From Arion vulgaris (lineage: Eukaryota > Mollusca > Gastropoda > Stylommatophora > Arionidae): a stretch of 64,000 nt of DNA. A program made the position numbers and the translations under genes. The DNA is taken from NCBI GenBank assembly GCA_020796225.1, contig CM036753.1:310001-374000 (forward strand). The letters run 5' to 3'. Below the pieces are notes generated by a model. That model saw nothing but the letters and a program-made list of their open reading frames with translations, was not told where the DNA came from and did not search any database. Positions 12,571-23,204 of the stretch are shown here, in pieces (position 1 is the stretch's first letter; each line of letters starts with the position of its first letter).

Positions 12571-13425
12571 TACATAGGTCATGTTCCAGCCCGCTGCTAG
12601 AGACCAGTACTACGATCCAGTCATCAATATTAAACACCGGCATCTCCTGCCAGCAGATAACTTTGCCTATCTTGGAGCATCCTATACAGATCGGCAAATA
12701 TAGATTCTGAGGTCAACAATAGGATATCCAAAGCCAGTGCTGCGTTCGGAAGGCTAGGTGTCACTGTGTCGGGAGCGGAAGGGATAAGCGTAGCACAAAG
12801 CTGAAAGTTTACTAGGCCATAGTGCTAACCATGCTGCTGTACGCAAGCGAGACATGGACAGTGTATAGCAGACACGCAAGAAAACTAAACCACTTCCACA
12901 CAAGCTGTCTATGCAGAATACTAAAAATAAACTGGCAGGACAAAATTCAGATAGCCAATGATCCCCTGTTGCAGAAGGCCCAAGTGAGATGGGCCGGTCA
13001 CGTTGCTCGGATGCCTGATAAACACATCCCAAAAACAGTTGATGTATGGCGAACTTACAGGGGGCAGACGTTCTACTAGCGGAGAGAAAAAACACTTTAA
13101 AGACACTGTTAAAGTGTCTCTGAAATGCTTTGATATAGACACCATGTGCTGGGAATCCTTTGCGCCAGATAGCCAAATGTGGCATTTTAACAACACAAGA
13201 GGAACCCACATAGCTGAGAATCATTGTGCAGTTGAGGCACAGAGAAAACGAGTTGCGCAAAGACACAACACACACGTCTAACCTTGATCATGTATGCTCC
13301 ACCTGTGGTAAGGGATTGTGTTCTAGGATTGTACTCTAGAGTCACCTGCGCACATACCAGAGAGGTGCACTAGCACATGTCTGAGAATGTTGTCATCATC
13401 GCTTGCGATGGCGGCTATTATTATA
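12570..13425 (+). pseudogene. LINE C-terminus with terminal C2H2-type finger
   Basis: The relic starts in the thumb region (LPADNFAYLGASYTDRQI; NNRISKASAAFGRLGV in other frames) and continues through MLLYASETWTVYSRHARKLN and RILKINWQDKIQ, QVRWAGHVARMPDKHIPK, to AVEAQRKRVAQRHNTHV at 13281. One frame further on, DHVCSTCGKGLCSRI and SHLRTYQR mark a decayed C2H2 zinc finger, the usual C-terminal end of this LINE group. Stops and frameshifts are frequent (about 12785, 13078, 13281). It is a 5'-truncated insertion parallel to the relic at 11107-12462, but the two proteins differ enough to be separate insertions. Confidence 0.85.
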
Positions 13426-13534
13426 ATCAGTTTATGAGATATCTGTGTTACAAGTGAATCATGTGAGGAATATATTAGAAGATAGTTTGACAGAATCCCA
13501 TGATTCTCAAGATGGAAACCACAGATTATGCGCT

Positions 13535-13990
13535 GTGTTGTTAGATTATGTGTAGTTGGTATAAATGGGGGATAGATTGTATTATAAGATTTGGTCAACT
13601 TTGCTTACAAGTTAGAATTATGTGTAGTTGGTATAAATGGGGGATAGATTGTATTATATGATTTGGTCAACTTTGCTTACAAGTTAGAATTATGTGTAGT
13701 TGGTATAAATGGGGGATAGATTGTATTATAAGATTTGGTCAACTTTGCTTACAAGTTACAATTATGTGTAGTTGGTATAAATGGGAGGTTAGATTGTATT
13801 ATAAGATTTGGTCAACTTTGCTTACAAGTTAGAATTATGTATAGTTGGTATAAATGGGGGATAGATTGTATTATAAGATTTGGTCAACTTTACTTACAAG
13901 TTACAATTATGTGTAGTTGGTATAAATGGGGGATAGATTGTATTATAAGACATGGTCAACTTTGCTTACAAGTTACAATTATGATTACAT
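13535..13990. repeat. 72-bp minisatellite, about 6 copies
   Basis: Uniform units with ATTATGTGTAGTTGGTATAA, GGGGGATAGATTGTATTATA and TTTGGTCAACTTTGCTTACA. Period 72 bp, equal to 24 codons, which explains the repeat-derived ORF at 13735-13995. Confidence 0.95.
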
Positions 13991-13991
13991 G

Positions 13992-14220
13992 CTAATAAAG
14001 ACAGTTTTCTAGAGTGTCACTGTCATAAATAAAGACAGTTTTCTAGAGTGTCACTGTCATAAATAAAATGTTGTAATTGACACTTTCCCATCATGTATTA
14101 CTGTCAGACAGAACAAAGTACTAGTCTAGATAGAACAAATGACAAGTACTAGTCAGACAGAATAAATAGAACAAAGTACTAGTCTAGATAGAACAAATAG
14201 AACAAAGTACTAGTCTACAT
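13992..14220. repeat. Two small tandem repeats
   Basis: Two copies of AATAAAGACAGTTTTCTAGA followed by GTGTCACTGTCAT, then about four copies of a variable AGAACAAAGTACTAGTCTAG-type unit. Confidence 0.85.
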
Positions 14221-14612
14221 TACACAAGTTGTAGAAATGTAATTACAGAGTTAATGTTTCAACAAAATGAGCTAGAACAACGTGGGAGATAACCAAAAAT
14301 ACAAAATGTTTCACAAAAATAAAATAAATTCATAAATTTAAAAAGACAATATATTTGACAAATCAAACTATCCATCAACAGAATTTCATGTCAGATACAT
14401 AAAAGGATATGGGATCAGCATTGCAGTTGGTTTTGAAAATATTTGGCTCTAAACAAGTATATGCTTTTGAAGAGAGGGGGTTTCAGTAACAATTTGTTTC
14501 ACATAAGATCAATATCATCATGTGCTTATCATTGACCTCTTATGTCTTAAGAGACAACAGGTTTTGCATCCCATAGTTTGTTCTGTGCTCAATCACAACA
14601 TATGTTTCAGTT
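14221..14612. other. Unassigned AT-rich intron sequence
   Basis: Nothing recognised. Confidence 0.4.
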
Positions 14613-14768
14613 TGGAATATCTTCATTGCACTCTGGACATGTCCATAGGTGCTTTGATCTCCGTCGCAATATCTCCAACAGCAACCAGCGACTGACCGTA
14701 CCAGCTCAACTTTGATTGATAAGCCTACTCATACACCTATTGTGCTGTTCTTTTCTGGCCACTCCAAT
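14613..14768 (-). mobile_element. RNase H-type LINE 3' tail
   Basis: On the minus strand the sequence reads GTVSRWLLLEILRRRSKHLW followed by TCPECN. This corresponds to GTISMHTLRYLLEETEHLW followed by VCPECND at 1969-2135. It is another 5'-truncated copy of a related RNase H-bearing LINE. Confidence 0.75.
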
Positions 14769-14889
14769 CTGCAATCCCAGTTCTTGCAATTTAGAAGTTT
14801 ACATGGATTGGTTTAAATTTGTTGTGGCTGTCATGACCTATTCTCGAGTGGCAATCCTTGTCATAGTTGCTGCAGGTGAAACTGGAGAC

Positions 14890-16300
14890 TGGAACTGATG
14901 CAGAGGATGGTCTCTGTGCACTCTGCACTCTATTTTACCTCCACACATGATGGTATTTCTTACTTTTCTTTTGAGCCATCTCTCATTGTCGCTTGTCATA
15001 CCTGCCTGTCTTTAGCCAACTGCTCCCAATTTTCTTTGTCTATGCTGCATGACATTAGACCATGTTTACAGATGGCAATGAAGAGTAATAATGGGTGTCC
15101 ATGCTGTCTAATATCAGTTATGAGTTCTATATAATGTCCTTTGGGATTCTGCCATCGCTCATGCAGCGTGTTCCAGCCGTCTCAGATGTCACTGACTCAA
15201 CAAGATGTACATGCTTGGAATACCAGCATTCTGTGACTTCTATACTGGAGATGTGGTCTTGCCATCAGATGTTGTATATTCGACTGAGACAGTGCATGTG
15301 GAAGGTGTTACGGCAATGTCCTTGTCTTGCATATGTGGTCCACGTTTAACTACCATATCGTAAAGTACTGAGTACACAGGCCTTGTATACTTGTGTCTTG
15401 GTGTTTCATGTGAGTGCCCTATTCTCCCATAAACACTTTGCTAATTTGAACATAGCAGTGGATTCCTTCCCAATGCTGCTGCTAATTTCATCATCGAGGG
15501 AGAGGTTGCTGCTGCTGGTGGTGGCAGTCGAGCGTATGACTTCCAATGTTAGCAGATGAGGCTCTGTTAATATCTTGGAACATGATATTTGTTTTCTTCA
15601 AGCTGATGGCCAGGCCCATTTCATTGGATGCTGCAGCAAATCTGTCCATAAGATATTGAAGTCCTTTCTCTGTGTGTGATTTTTATGCTGCCTTGTCTGC
15701 AAACAGAAGTTTCATGATGATGACCCTTTGAACTTTGGTCCCTGCTCTAAGTTGAGCCATATTGAATGATTTTCCATCTGATCTTGTGTGGAGAAATATA
15801 CCTTCTTCTGCTGTTTGAAAGCATGGGAGAGAAGCAAAGGAGAAAAATATTCCAAAGGGAGTGGGTGCAAGTACACACCCCTATTTTACGCCGCTCTTGA
15901 TGGAAAAAGTGCTGGAGGAGGCCCCATCAAACATCACTGTAGACTTCATGTTATTATGGAATGATTTTAAGCAGCATAGGAGGGCAGTCAATTACTTTCT
16001 AGAAGCTTAGAGGGCAGTTCTACTGACTAGGTCAAATAATTTGGTTAGGTCTGTGAAAGCAATTTATAGTGGCATTCTTTATTTGCAACATTTCTCCTGC
16101 AGTTGTCTCAAAGAGAATAACATGTCAATGATGGAACTGTTGGATTTAAATCCACATTGTGACTCAGGGTATACTCAGTTTGCTAACTTTTGTAGTCTAT
16201 TTAGTACACAGTGAGTAAAGACCTTCCCCACGATGCTGAGCAACGAGACACCACGTTAGCTGTTATGGTCACCATGATCACATTATTGTTTAGCATCATC
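14890..16300 (-). pseudogene. Decayed LINE reverse transcriptase
   Basis: On the minus strand, going down from 16300, the RT blocks appear in order: LLSIVGKVF, CGFKSNSSIIDMLFSLRQLQ (16180-16090), IAFTDLTKLFDLV (motif A, ~16050), SIKSGVK then GCVLAPTPFGIFFSF (motif B, ~15880), and KLLFADKAA (motif C, ~15700, second aspartate replaced). The thumb part with LAISLKKTNIMFQ follows (~15590). The end reads SCSIDKENWEQLAKDRQV (~15010), the last LAxDRxxW-type block of these proteins. Several stops are in frame. No endonuclease was seen. It lies on the strand opposite to the neighbouring LINE at 16342. Confidence 0.8.
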
Positions 16301-16341
16301 AATAGCATCATGTACAAAACTCATTAGACACCTTTTACAAA

Positions 16342-17460
16342 ATGGTCCTATTATTGTCTCCTCATTGCATGATTGAAATAAAAACTTTGAACATGGCCAC
16401 TCTAGCACCAGACAAACTAGAAGATAGAGTCCTGTCAAATACAGCTGCTCTCACATATCTTGGAAGTTTTCACTGCCATGAAGGAAGAGCTGAATCTGAC
16501 ATTAAAAGCAGCTTTGCAATGCATGTAGTGCATTCATGACCTTTCAGGCTGTCTGGAAATCATTCCAATAAAGCTGCAGAACCAAGATTAATATATACAG
16601 TAGCTGAGTGCTATCAACTTTACTATATGGATAAAAATACTGTAGAGTGAAAGGAACAACATACTGTCAAACTTTCCACCTTTCATACAACTTGACTGCA
16701 AAATATTTTACGCAGGTTCCGGTCACAAACTATCTCTAATCTCTCTCTCTCACGATCACCTAAAAGACCGCTGTACCAGATCTCTGTATAAATTCATTCA
16801 TGTGGAATTCTGATTCATGCAGCCTTAGCATGGGTGGGTTTCGTCACATCTTCAGCGCCATTTGGAGCTCTTGTGCTTATCCTTCGACGACGTGTCCGGA
16901 TTCAGCCAGCATTTAATGGGTTCGCTCTCCGTTAGCCTTTGGCTGTCCCCAGCCGTCCTGCAAGGCAGCAGGTTGACTTCTACACATTTATGACACGTGC
17001 ATTCTATTTCAGCCAAACCTCCTTAGTCGCCTCTTACGATATGCATGGCAGGTAACAGTGGTTCTATTCTTTACACCCAAAATTTGGGACCTGGTAACCA
17101 CTCTGGCAATCTCTAATCAAGAACTGCTTGCACGATGTCAGTAAGAGAATATGAACACCATCATCCAAAAAGGAGAATGAAAATGGATTGGACATGTAAT
17201 ATGCATGGAGACTAACTCTGTCACAAAACCTGCACTGAGCTGTACACCTGAGGCTAAATGGCTAAATGAAGAAGACCCAAGACGACTTGGAGAACAGCAG
17301 AACAGGAACTGAAAGAAATGAATCACAGTTGGAACACAATACAAAGGATGGCCAAGAACAAAGAAGAATGGCGTACATTTTTTTTCTGCCCAACGTGTCA
17401 GGGAAGTTGCTGACTGGAGAGAGAAATTGCAAGATGTAGAATTTAACACTACAAATAAAA
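16342..17460 (+). pseudogene. LINE C-terminal relic split by a SINE-like insertion
   Basis: Before the insertion the sequence encodes ALTYLGSFHCHEGRAESDIK (16400-16510) and, after frameshifts, CRTKINIYSS and the STLLYG block (~16570-16640). After it come ISNQELLARC, KWIGHVICMETNSVTKPAL, RRPKTTWR- and ELKEMNHSWNTIQRMAKNKEEW-type blocks (17109-17400) in shifting frames. These are the standard C-terminal blocks of RTE/CR1-like LINE proteins. The two halves are separated by 16742-17108, which is flanked by the direct repeat ATCTCTAATC. Confidence 0.85.
16742..17108 (-). mobile_element. Composite SINE-like element with 10-bp target duplication
   Basis: A 367-bp insertion bounded by ATCTCTAATC at 16732-16741 and 17109-17118. 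On the minus strand it begins TGCCAGAGTGGTTACCAGG, contains ATCGTAAGAGGCGACTAAGG, and then switches near 16975 into sequence matching the last ~235 bases of the ~1.1-kb dispersed element, including GGACAGCCAAAGG- and TTTATACAGAG-type segments. It ends GATCGTGAGAGAGAGA. The flanking repeat proves that head and tail inserted as one unit. The (GA)n end and variable-length target duplication suggest retroposition. Confidence 0.8.
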
Positions 17461-17533
17461 TAACATACTATAAAAAGCTATTTGGGGTTGGCAGAAAGAA
17501 ATATGTAGTCACACCCACATATTACTGATATAC

Positions 17534-17750
17534 CTTATTGGCATCTGTGACAAAGTAACTGCCACTGCTTCCCTTAGCAACACGTATTGGCCTAACACCT
17601 ATCTCAAGTGCAAGCTCCACCCTTTGTACAACGGATGCAAATTCTGGATCATCTGGAAACATATCAAAATTGCTGAAACCACTAGTGCAGCTAGATGAAC
17701 CATTTTCCCATCTATGTGACTGTATATTTGATCCTCCCGGTGTCTTGATA
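17534..17750 (-). CDS. PI4K2: PI4K2 exon: start of kinase domain
   Basis: Exon immediately upstream (in gene order) of 5804-6004. On the minus strand it encodes a Ser-rich linker (SHRWENGSSSCTSGFSNFDM), then FPDDPEFASVVQRVELALEI and GVRPIRVAKGSSGSYFVTDA, ending NK. Type II PI 4-kinases have FPEDPEFxxVVRxAExAIE...GSSGSYFVKD at this point, and GSSGSYF is the nucleotide-binding glycine-rich loop. The donor AATAAG/GTATAT is phase 0 and fits the ACT start of the next exon. The acceptor is placed after CTGAAAATCAAG (first base 17750). An alternative acceptor after TATCAAG would start at 17743. An in-frame TGA just upstream limits the exon. The linker before FPDD is poorly conserved in this family, so the 5' boundary is the least certain part. 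Confidence 0.93.
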
Positions 17751-18205
17751 CTTGATTTTCAGAAAAAGTGTACTTTGTTTGTCACTGTCTACTCTAGAGC
17801 CAGCCATTTCATGTGTTGATCATCATTCTGAACTGGCATGCATGTCTGATGATGGAAGACATAGGAAAATGTCAATTACCCAAGAACAGGTTTTAAAAAA
17901 TGATTATACATAAATTTGCTTAACAACTTATGCATAGTTGATAATTGATGGAGTGACTCTGAGTGACTGCAATTCTGAAGTGCAACACTGAAACCAAACA
18001 ATTAAGTCATATCCCATGTTATCTCATAAGAAATGCAAACTTTGTACTACACTGTTGAGTTATCAGCAGTACACTGACCTTTGGTGAACTCTAGTTATGT
18101 TATAAGCAATAGAATTTGTATCAAAATATATGTTCCAACAAAGAATTTGTATCAAAAGTTTCTCAATCGGTGTCACAAAACTTAATGTGATTTCATCGGT
18201 AACCA
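17751..18205. other. Unassigned intron sequence
   Basis: AT-rich PI4K2 intron sequence with no recognised feature. Confidence 0.4.
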
Positions 18206-18281
18206 GACATTTACACATTTGATATTAGCACATTGACGGTTGCATACCTTACATTAGCTCATTTGACCGATGCACATATAG
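18206..18281 (+). repeat. Left inverted repeat of putative MULE
   Basis: The 76 bases from GACATTTACACATTTGATAT to GCACATATAG match the reverse complement of 23205-23280 with about six mismatches. The pair encloses the MULE transposase relic at 18848-20181, and long terminal inverted repeats are typical of MULEs. The flanking bases do not give a clear 9-bp target duplication. Confidence 0.75.
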
Positions 18282-18847
18282 CTACTTGCGAACTGGGATA
18301 TTGGCGCATATTCCATTTCCTACCATTGTCGATTCAACTGCTGTAAGAAGCGTTATTTCGTTCAACTTTGCTATTTTCATATTCGGTAAGTGTAAATATG
18401 AATCCTCAGCTTATTTATTCATCCATCAGCTTTATTCATCCAGATTTATAGTGCTGAATCTAGTGTATCTAGTGTAGAAAGCTACTACCTGGAATCATCA
18501 GCTTATTTAAAATATTTATTTGTAGATTTTGCTTCATCAGATGATTCTAGCTTTATTAATTAACAGTATTGCTGCAGTATTACAAAATTATTATGATATA
18601 ATTAACAGTATTGCTAAAATGTTTTTTTTTATTTGTCCCACTATAAGGTAGAATGATTGATATAAATAAATGAATGCATCTCCATATTATTCTTTATTTA
18701 CAAATGAAATCATAGATCTTCCCAGTAAGTTAACACAGTATTGAGTATTCTGAGTATTGATATTTACACCACACAGTATTGACATTAATACCACGCCCAC
18801 AGGATTATTAATATATTTTAAAATGTTCTTTTATTTTTAGAGTCGAG
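18282..18847. other. MULE 5' untranslated region
   Basis: Non-coding AT-rich DNA between the left inverted repeat and the transposase reading frame. The 63-codon ORF at 18286-18477 has no recognisable motif. Confidence 0.4.
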
Positions 18848-20181
18848 ATGGAGTTTTCAACAAATCAGAAAGGAAATACTGTTTTGACGTATCTTGGTTT
18901 TGAGTACAGCAAATTTAAAGAAAATAAAACATCTGGTGTGATAACTTGGAGATGCAGAGAGTGTAAATCCAGCCACTGCAAGGCTTTTGCCAGAACAAAT
19001 GATGGCAATATTGTAGGAGCACCACCCTCACACTCTCACGATTCCTGCCCACAAAAAGCCCAAGCAAACATTGCGATGAGAAAAATGAAAGAGGGTATAA
19101 AGCACGTTGGCGCCACTGCGAGAAAAGTGATTGGGAATGAACTGATTGGCATGAATAGTGATGTTTTAGCTCATCTTCCAAAGCTGTCATCTATTACAAG
19201 AAACCTACTGAGACATAAAGAAACTGATCAACCGCCGAACCCAAGCACACCTAATTTTTCTATTCCAGAAAAGTATGCCCATCTGATTCTTTATGATTCA
19301 GGTATAGATGATCCTGACTGAATTTTCGCTTTTGGAGACTTTGATTTAATGCAAGTTTTAAACAGAAACACCACTATCTATGGTGATGGAACATTTGACA
19401 AAGTTCCGAGAATGTTTTACCAACTTTACACATGGCATGCCAAAATTGGCAATTCTCTTATCCGCCATGCATATATTTTCTTTTACAAAGAAAAAATCTT
19501 TTAACTTACTCTAAAATGTTTGAAATTATGAAACGTCTGCTGCCAAACCTGTCTCCACAGAAAGTTTTGCTTGATTTTGAAAAGGCTTGTATCAATGCAG
19601 TTCACATTGCATTCCCAGATGCAGAAGTCAAGGGATGCTATTTTCACTTATGTCAAAGCCTCATAAGAAATGTCAACAGTGTCGGTCTGAAAGTCGAGTA
19701 CGAATCAGATATTGATGTACGATTAAAGCTAAAATCCCTTGCTGCGTTGGCCTTTGTGCCAAGCAATGAGGTTAGACCTGTGTTTGCTCTCCTTGCAGAG
19801 TCTTTTCCAGATGAAGAGAGGTACAATGAAATTTTGACATACTTCTTCTCCACCTACATTGAAGGTGCAGCTGGGAGAGATCCCCAATTCCCATTAAGAG
19901 TTTGGAATCACCATGAAGCTTCTGCTGAAAGATCTCCTAAAACAACCAACTGCTGTGAAGGCTTTCATAATTCACTGAACTCTATTTTCCATTGTAGCTA
20001 TCCAAGTATCTGGTTGTTGTTGGATGGGCTTGAAAGAGATTTGGCATGTCACGAGCTTACATTGGAAAAAGCTAGAGTAGGACAGCCAGAGGTCAAGAAG
20101 ATGAAGTATGAAACTCTGTATCACAAATTGCTTACGTTGTGCAGGGCTATGCAGAGGAGGAAGACAAGTTTAGTTTTTTGA
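18848..20181 (+). pseudogene. FLYWCH-MULE transposase, disrupted
   Basis: Mutator-like transposase relic. The first frame (157 codons) has the FLYWCH-type zinc-binding domain: TNQKGNTVLTYLGFEYSKFK, WRCRECKSSHCKAFARTNDG, then HSHDSC. After a TGA at 19319-19321 the same frame continues with TTIYGDGTFDKVPRMFYQL, the first catalytic block of the MULE domain. A frameshift near 19440-19500 leads into the 249-codon frame with VLLDFEKACINAVHIAFPDA (second acidic block), GCYFHLCQSLIRN (CxxH) and TTNCCEGFHNSLNSIF (glutamate block). Only one stop and one frameshift separate it from an open frame, so decay is moderate. A domesticated host gene is less likely given these breaks and the surrounding inverted repeats. 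Confidence 0.88.
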
Positions 20182-20394
20182 GGTGGATGGCGAATTTGAA
20201 ATCAGTAAATTTTTCAGCAAAGTTCATTTCGTTAACCTTGCATCCGTCTTCACTTTACTTTAACCCTTTCGCATCCCCTCACTGTCTGCTTCTGGATATT
20301 TTTATCAACTTGCTTCTGTTTTAAAATGCATTTTGCAACTTCTACTGCAACCTTTTCAAAATCACGCAATGCTTTATAACATCTTGATTTATTT

Positions 20395-20645
20395 TACAAA
20401 TGAAAAATTATCTATTCTTATAACAACCTTTATCTGCAAAATACAAATCTTTTATATATCTTGATTATTTTTATGCTGCAATAGATGACAAATTATCTAT
20501 TTTTCTTTATATATCTTGATTGTTTTTATGATGCTATAGATGACAAATTATCTGTTTTTCTTTATATATCTTGATTGTTTTTATGATGCTATAGATGACA
20601 AATTATCTTTTTCTTTATATATCTTGATTGTTTTTATGTAATTAA
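20395..20645. repeat. Tandem repeat of ~58 bp, 3-4 copies
   Basis: Diverging copies containing ATATCTTGATTGTTTTTATG and ATAGATGACAAATTATCT. Confidence 0.85.
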
Positions 20646-20809
20646 AGATTATTAACCATTAAATATTGTTATGTTTTTTGTTATTTGAACCTTTTTGATG
20701 ACTTTCTCTATTACCAACAACATTGAAACTATGCATGTAACATGGTTGGAAAGAACCAAACAAAAGGATCAAGAATAGCAACCATTTTTTAAATTACATT
20801 CTCATTTAG

Positions 20810-21215
20810 AATAAACAGCGACAAAACCCCAAAGTACTGACATTCGCTATAGAGGAAAACGACTACCAATATCTCCACCAATCGTCCATCACAAGTCATA
20901 GACTTTACATACCTAGGGAGCATTTTTGCTGCAAAAGGAAGAATAACTAATGAAATCCAACACAGATGCAGCAAATCAAATGATAGTACAAATGCGCCTA
21001 TTTTAAAATGCAAACATGAACACAAAAAGAACAATGTTCAACACAATCTTTCTCCCAATATTTTACTATCAGTGTCAAACCTGGATGTTGACATTAAATG
21101 ACAGAAGAAAACTAGTCCCAACAGAAGTGAAGTGACTGTAGAATGCTGGGGTAACAAGAAGAGACCAGTTGCGATCAGGGGAAAAGTGGGTACAACAAAA
21201 TCCTGGAAGAATATG
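20810..21215 (+). pseudogene. LINE fragment, RTE-like C-terminal region
   Basis: Shifting frames give SQVIDFTYLGSIFAAKGRIT, NEIQHRCSKSND and TWMLTLNDRRKL, followed by VTRRDQLRS. This matches the LDADIKLQKKT/VSRRDWFRNED region of the LINE at 5360-5765. It is short, has several stops and lies within the space bounded by the MULE inverted repeats. Confidence 0.7.
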
Positions 21216-21217
21216 GC

Positions 21218-21605
21218 GTCCATCATCATCAAGGTGTGTATCCTTTATAGGACATTGTTCTCTTTTGGCACATCTGAAATTCACTGTCTCTTGCCAGTTC
21301 ACCCACTTTGTCGATGGTCATGTTCATGGTTTCATTAATATCTTGTAGCCATCTTCTTCTTCTTGGTCTGCCTCTGCGTCCTGGGACCCTGCCCTCCAGT
21401 ATTGTTCTTTCCAGGCCATCGTGACGCTTGATGTGACCAAAGTATGTAATTTTTCTGTATAGTATGTTGTTTATCAGCCAATTCTCTTTAACATTTAGTT
21501 ATTTCAGGACATCAGAGTTCTTTCTTTTTCTGTCCATGGTATTCGTAGGATCTTTCTGTAGCATTTAGTTTCGAAGGACTGGATTTTAGTTCTTAATTTT
21601 TGTGT
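21218..21605 (-). pseudogene. LINE fragment, C-terminal blocks
   Basis: Minus-strand frames give RWPGKNNTGGQGPRTQRQTK or, one frame over, ILEGRVPGRRGRPRRRW-like residues. Then come LQDINETMNMTIDKVGELA- and EFHRCAKREQCPIKD-type residues, the terminal blocks of a LINE protein. The frame is broken in several places. Confidence 0.65.
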
Positions 21606-21850
21606 AATATGGCGTCCAGGGACAACTATTATGGTAATATCATGGCCCTATTTCAAGATAGCCAGAGTACAGCTGGAACAACAGAAGGAATGACCGACTG
21701 GTTCTCCATTACATCAGGTGTCAGACAAGGTTGTCCTCTCACTACTGCTCTTTATCACATATGGATAAAATAACACAAGAGGCAAATTCAAATAATACTC
21801 AAATACACCAAAATGAACAAGATCTACAACAGCATGTTGACATCCTGAAC
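21606..21850 (+). pseudogene. LINE fragment, RT motif B region
   Basis: Encodes GNIMALFQDSQSTAGTTEGM followed by TDWFSITSGVRQGCPL. The RT at 42200-43890 has almost the same block (GNIMALYQDSQSTVRTTEGM). The fragment ends shortly afterwards, before motif C. Confidence 0.8.
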
Positions 21851-21879
21851 TAAAACTGTATCTTCTTCTTTGTTCAGTT

Positions 21880-22320
21880 TGTATGCTCGTCTAAACCATG
21901 AGATGGGCTGCATCTATGAAGCTATGTCAATTGGAGTTTCTGTCTGGTATGCACACTGTAGTGTCAGCTTTCTTTCCATATTATCTTGTGGTTCTCTTTA
22001 TGTGGACTGCAGGACTGACAAGCAGTCACAAAGGAAGAGAAGTTTGTGTTTTGGATGTTTCTTTGCTGGAGTATTTTTGAGGCGTCCACACTTGCCTGTT
22101 GTTCAGCTCTAAAATTTGTTGAGAGTTCTCCAGTGGCACTTGAATTTTTAAGTGTCGTGCTGTCTTGGAGTATGATGATGGTTCTGGTCCCTCCTTTTCT
22201 CGCTGTCATGTCTGATGATCCGTCTGTGTATATATGGGTCCCCTCGGGATTGTGTGCCCTGTTGCAGCTGCTTGCTTGTTTTTTTTAAAATTGTACATCT
22301 GCTGCAACAATTCTGTGCCA
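21880..22320 (-). pseudogene. RNase H fragment of a LINE
   Basis: On the minus strand YTDGSSDMTARKGG, ATGELSTNFRAEQQASVDAS and then HKEN/HYSVHTRQ follow the order of retrotransposon RNase H. The first aspartate and the glutamate are visible but the third block is missing or altered. A similar ETCTNFRAEATALLAAIQIL is found at 27640-28990, so both come from one LINE family. Confidence 0.7.
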
Positions 22321-22547
22321 AAATAAAGCTTGAAGAAACTGACAGTAGATGAATAAAAGAAGGTTGTGATATTATTTTAGTGCAGATACAATGATTACTA
22401 GGAATTCAAATACAAAAATTTAAAGGCTACTTTATAAAATGCATGGAAAAGCAGCTAGGGCCCTGTGAATAACATGAGCACAATGTTCATTTAACATACA
22501 TTAAAATAAGTCATAATGCACTTATCAATCACATCTTTTTTCCATAC

Positions 22548-22655
22548 TGTGAGATGAGAAAGACAAGACTAGGGTGCCTTGCTGGTCGAAAAAGGGGTAA
22601 TATATCCTCTGGATCACCGTCAAGGCTGTCGTATGACTGGTCACTTCCCACAGGA
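22548..22655 (-). CDS. Possible upstream PI4K2 exon
   Basis: The minus strand offers the acceptor TATTGTTTGCCAAG and an open stretch SPVGSDQSYDSLDGDPEDIL then PLFRPARHPSLVFLIS. If it ends at TCTCACA/GTATGG it leaves two codon bases that pair with the single leading base of the 17534-17750 exon, so the phase fits. An acidic segment followed by a leucine-rich sorting-like motif (EDILPLF) is what one expects in PI4K2 N-termini, where vertebrates have an ExxxLL signal. Against it: the donor lacks G at -1, the region lies inside the putative MULE boundaries, and N-termini are too variable for a firm match. Confidence 0.35.
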
Positions 22656-23204
22656 CTTGGCAAACAATAGAAACAAATATAATTGTTAGCATGTTAGCAG
22701 AAATGAATAAATAAATAATTTGAACAATCCGACAGCATGTATGAACATTCATTTACATCCTACTAGAAAATCACAAAAACGTAGAAATAAACAAGATCTA
22801 ACAACTACAATAGCGTAAACAAAACATTGTATCTCGAACAACAAATTATAGCCTTGTCCTAGAAATCAGTTACTGAATTAAAGATGAGTAACTTATTTTT
22901 CTAGCATTTAACAAACTATAACTCATCAACATTGCTAACTTGTTTAACTAAGCAAGTGATTGTCACAGAATCCACTACGATCAAATACAAACAATGTTAG
23001 TTTCAGTTTCACACTAAGCCTAGTGGCGAAAACATAAATTCCTGTCAATGCGACAATTTTCGCAGATAGTTTGCTACAATTTACATCTCCGCTTCAGATT
23101 TACCGTGCTTCATCTCATATTAAACTAATAAAACAACATTATATTTGTCTATGTTTAGTTCTCCATGTTCTGTAAAATGTTCAATTGTCTACGTGTACAA
23201 TTGT
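22656..23204. other. Unassigned sequence
   Basis: AT-rich DNA between the possible exon and the right inverted repeat. No promoter or first exon of PI4K2 could be supported. Confidence 0.4.

Noticed and set aside
18848..20181. Domesticated FLYWCH host gene
   Set aside because: An in-frame stop and a frameshift, no visible introns, and enclosing inverted repeats fit a decaying MULE better.
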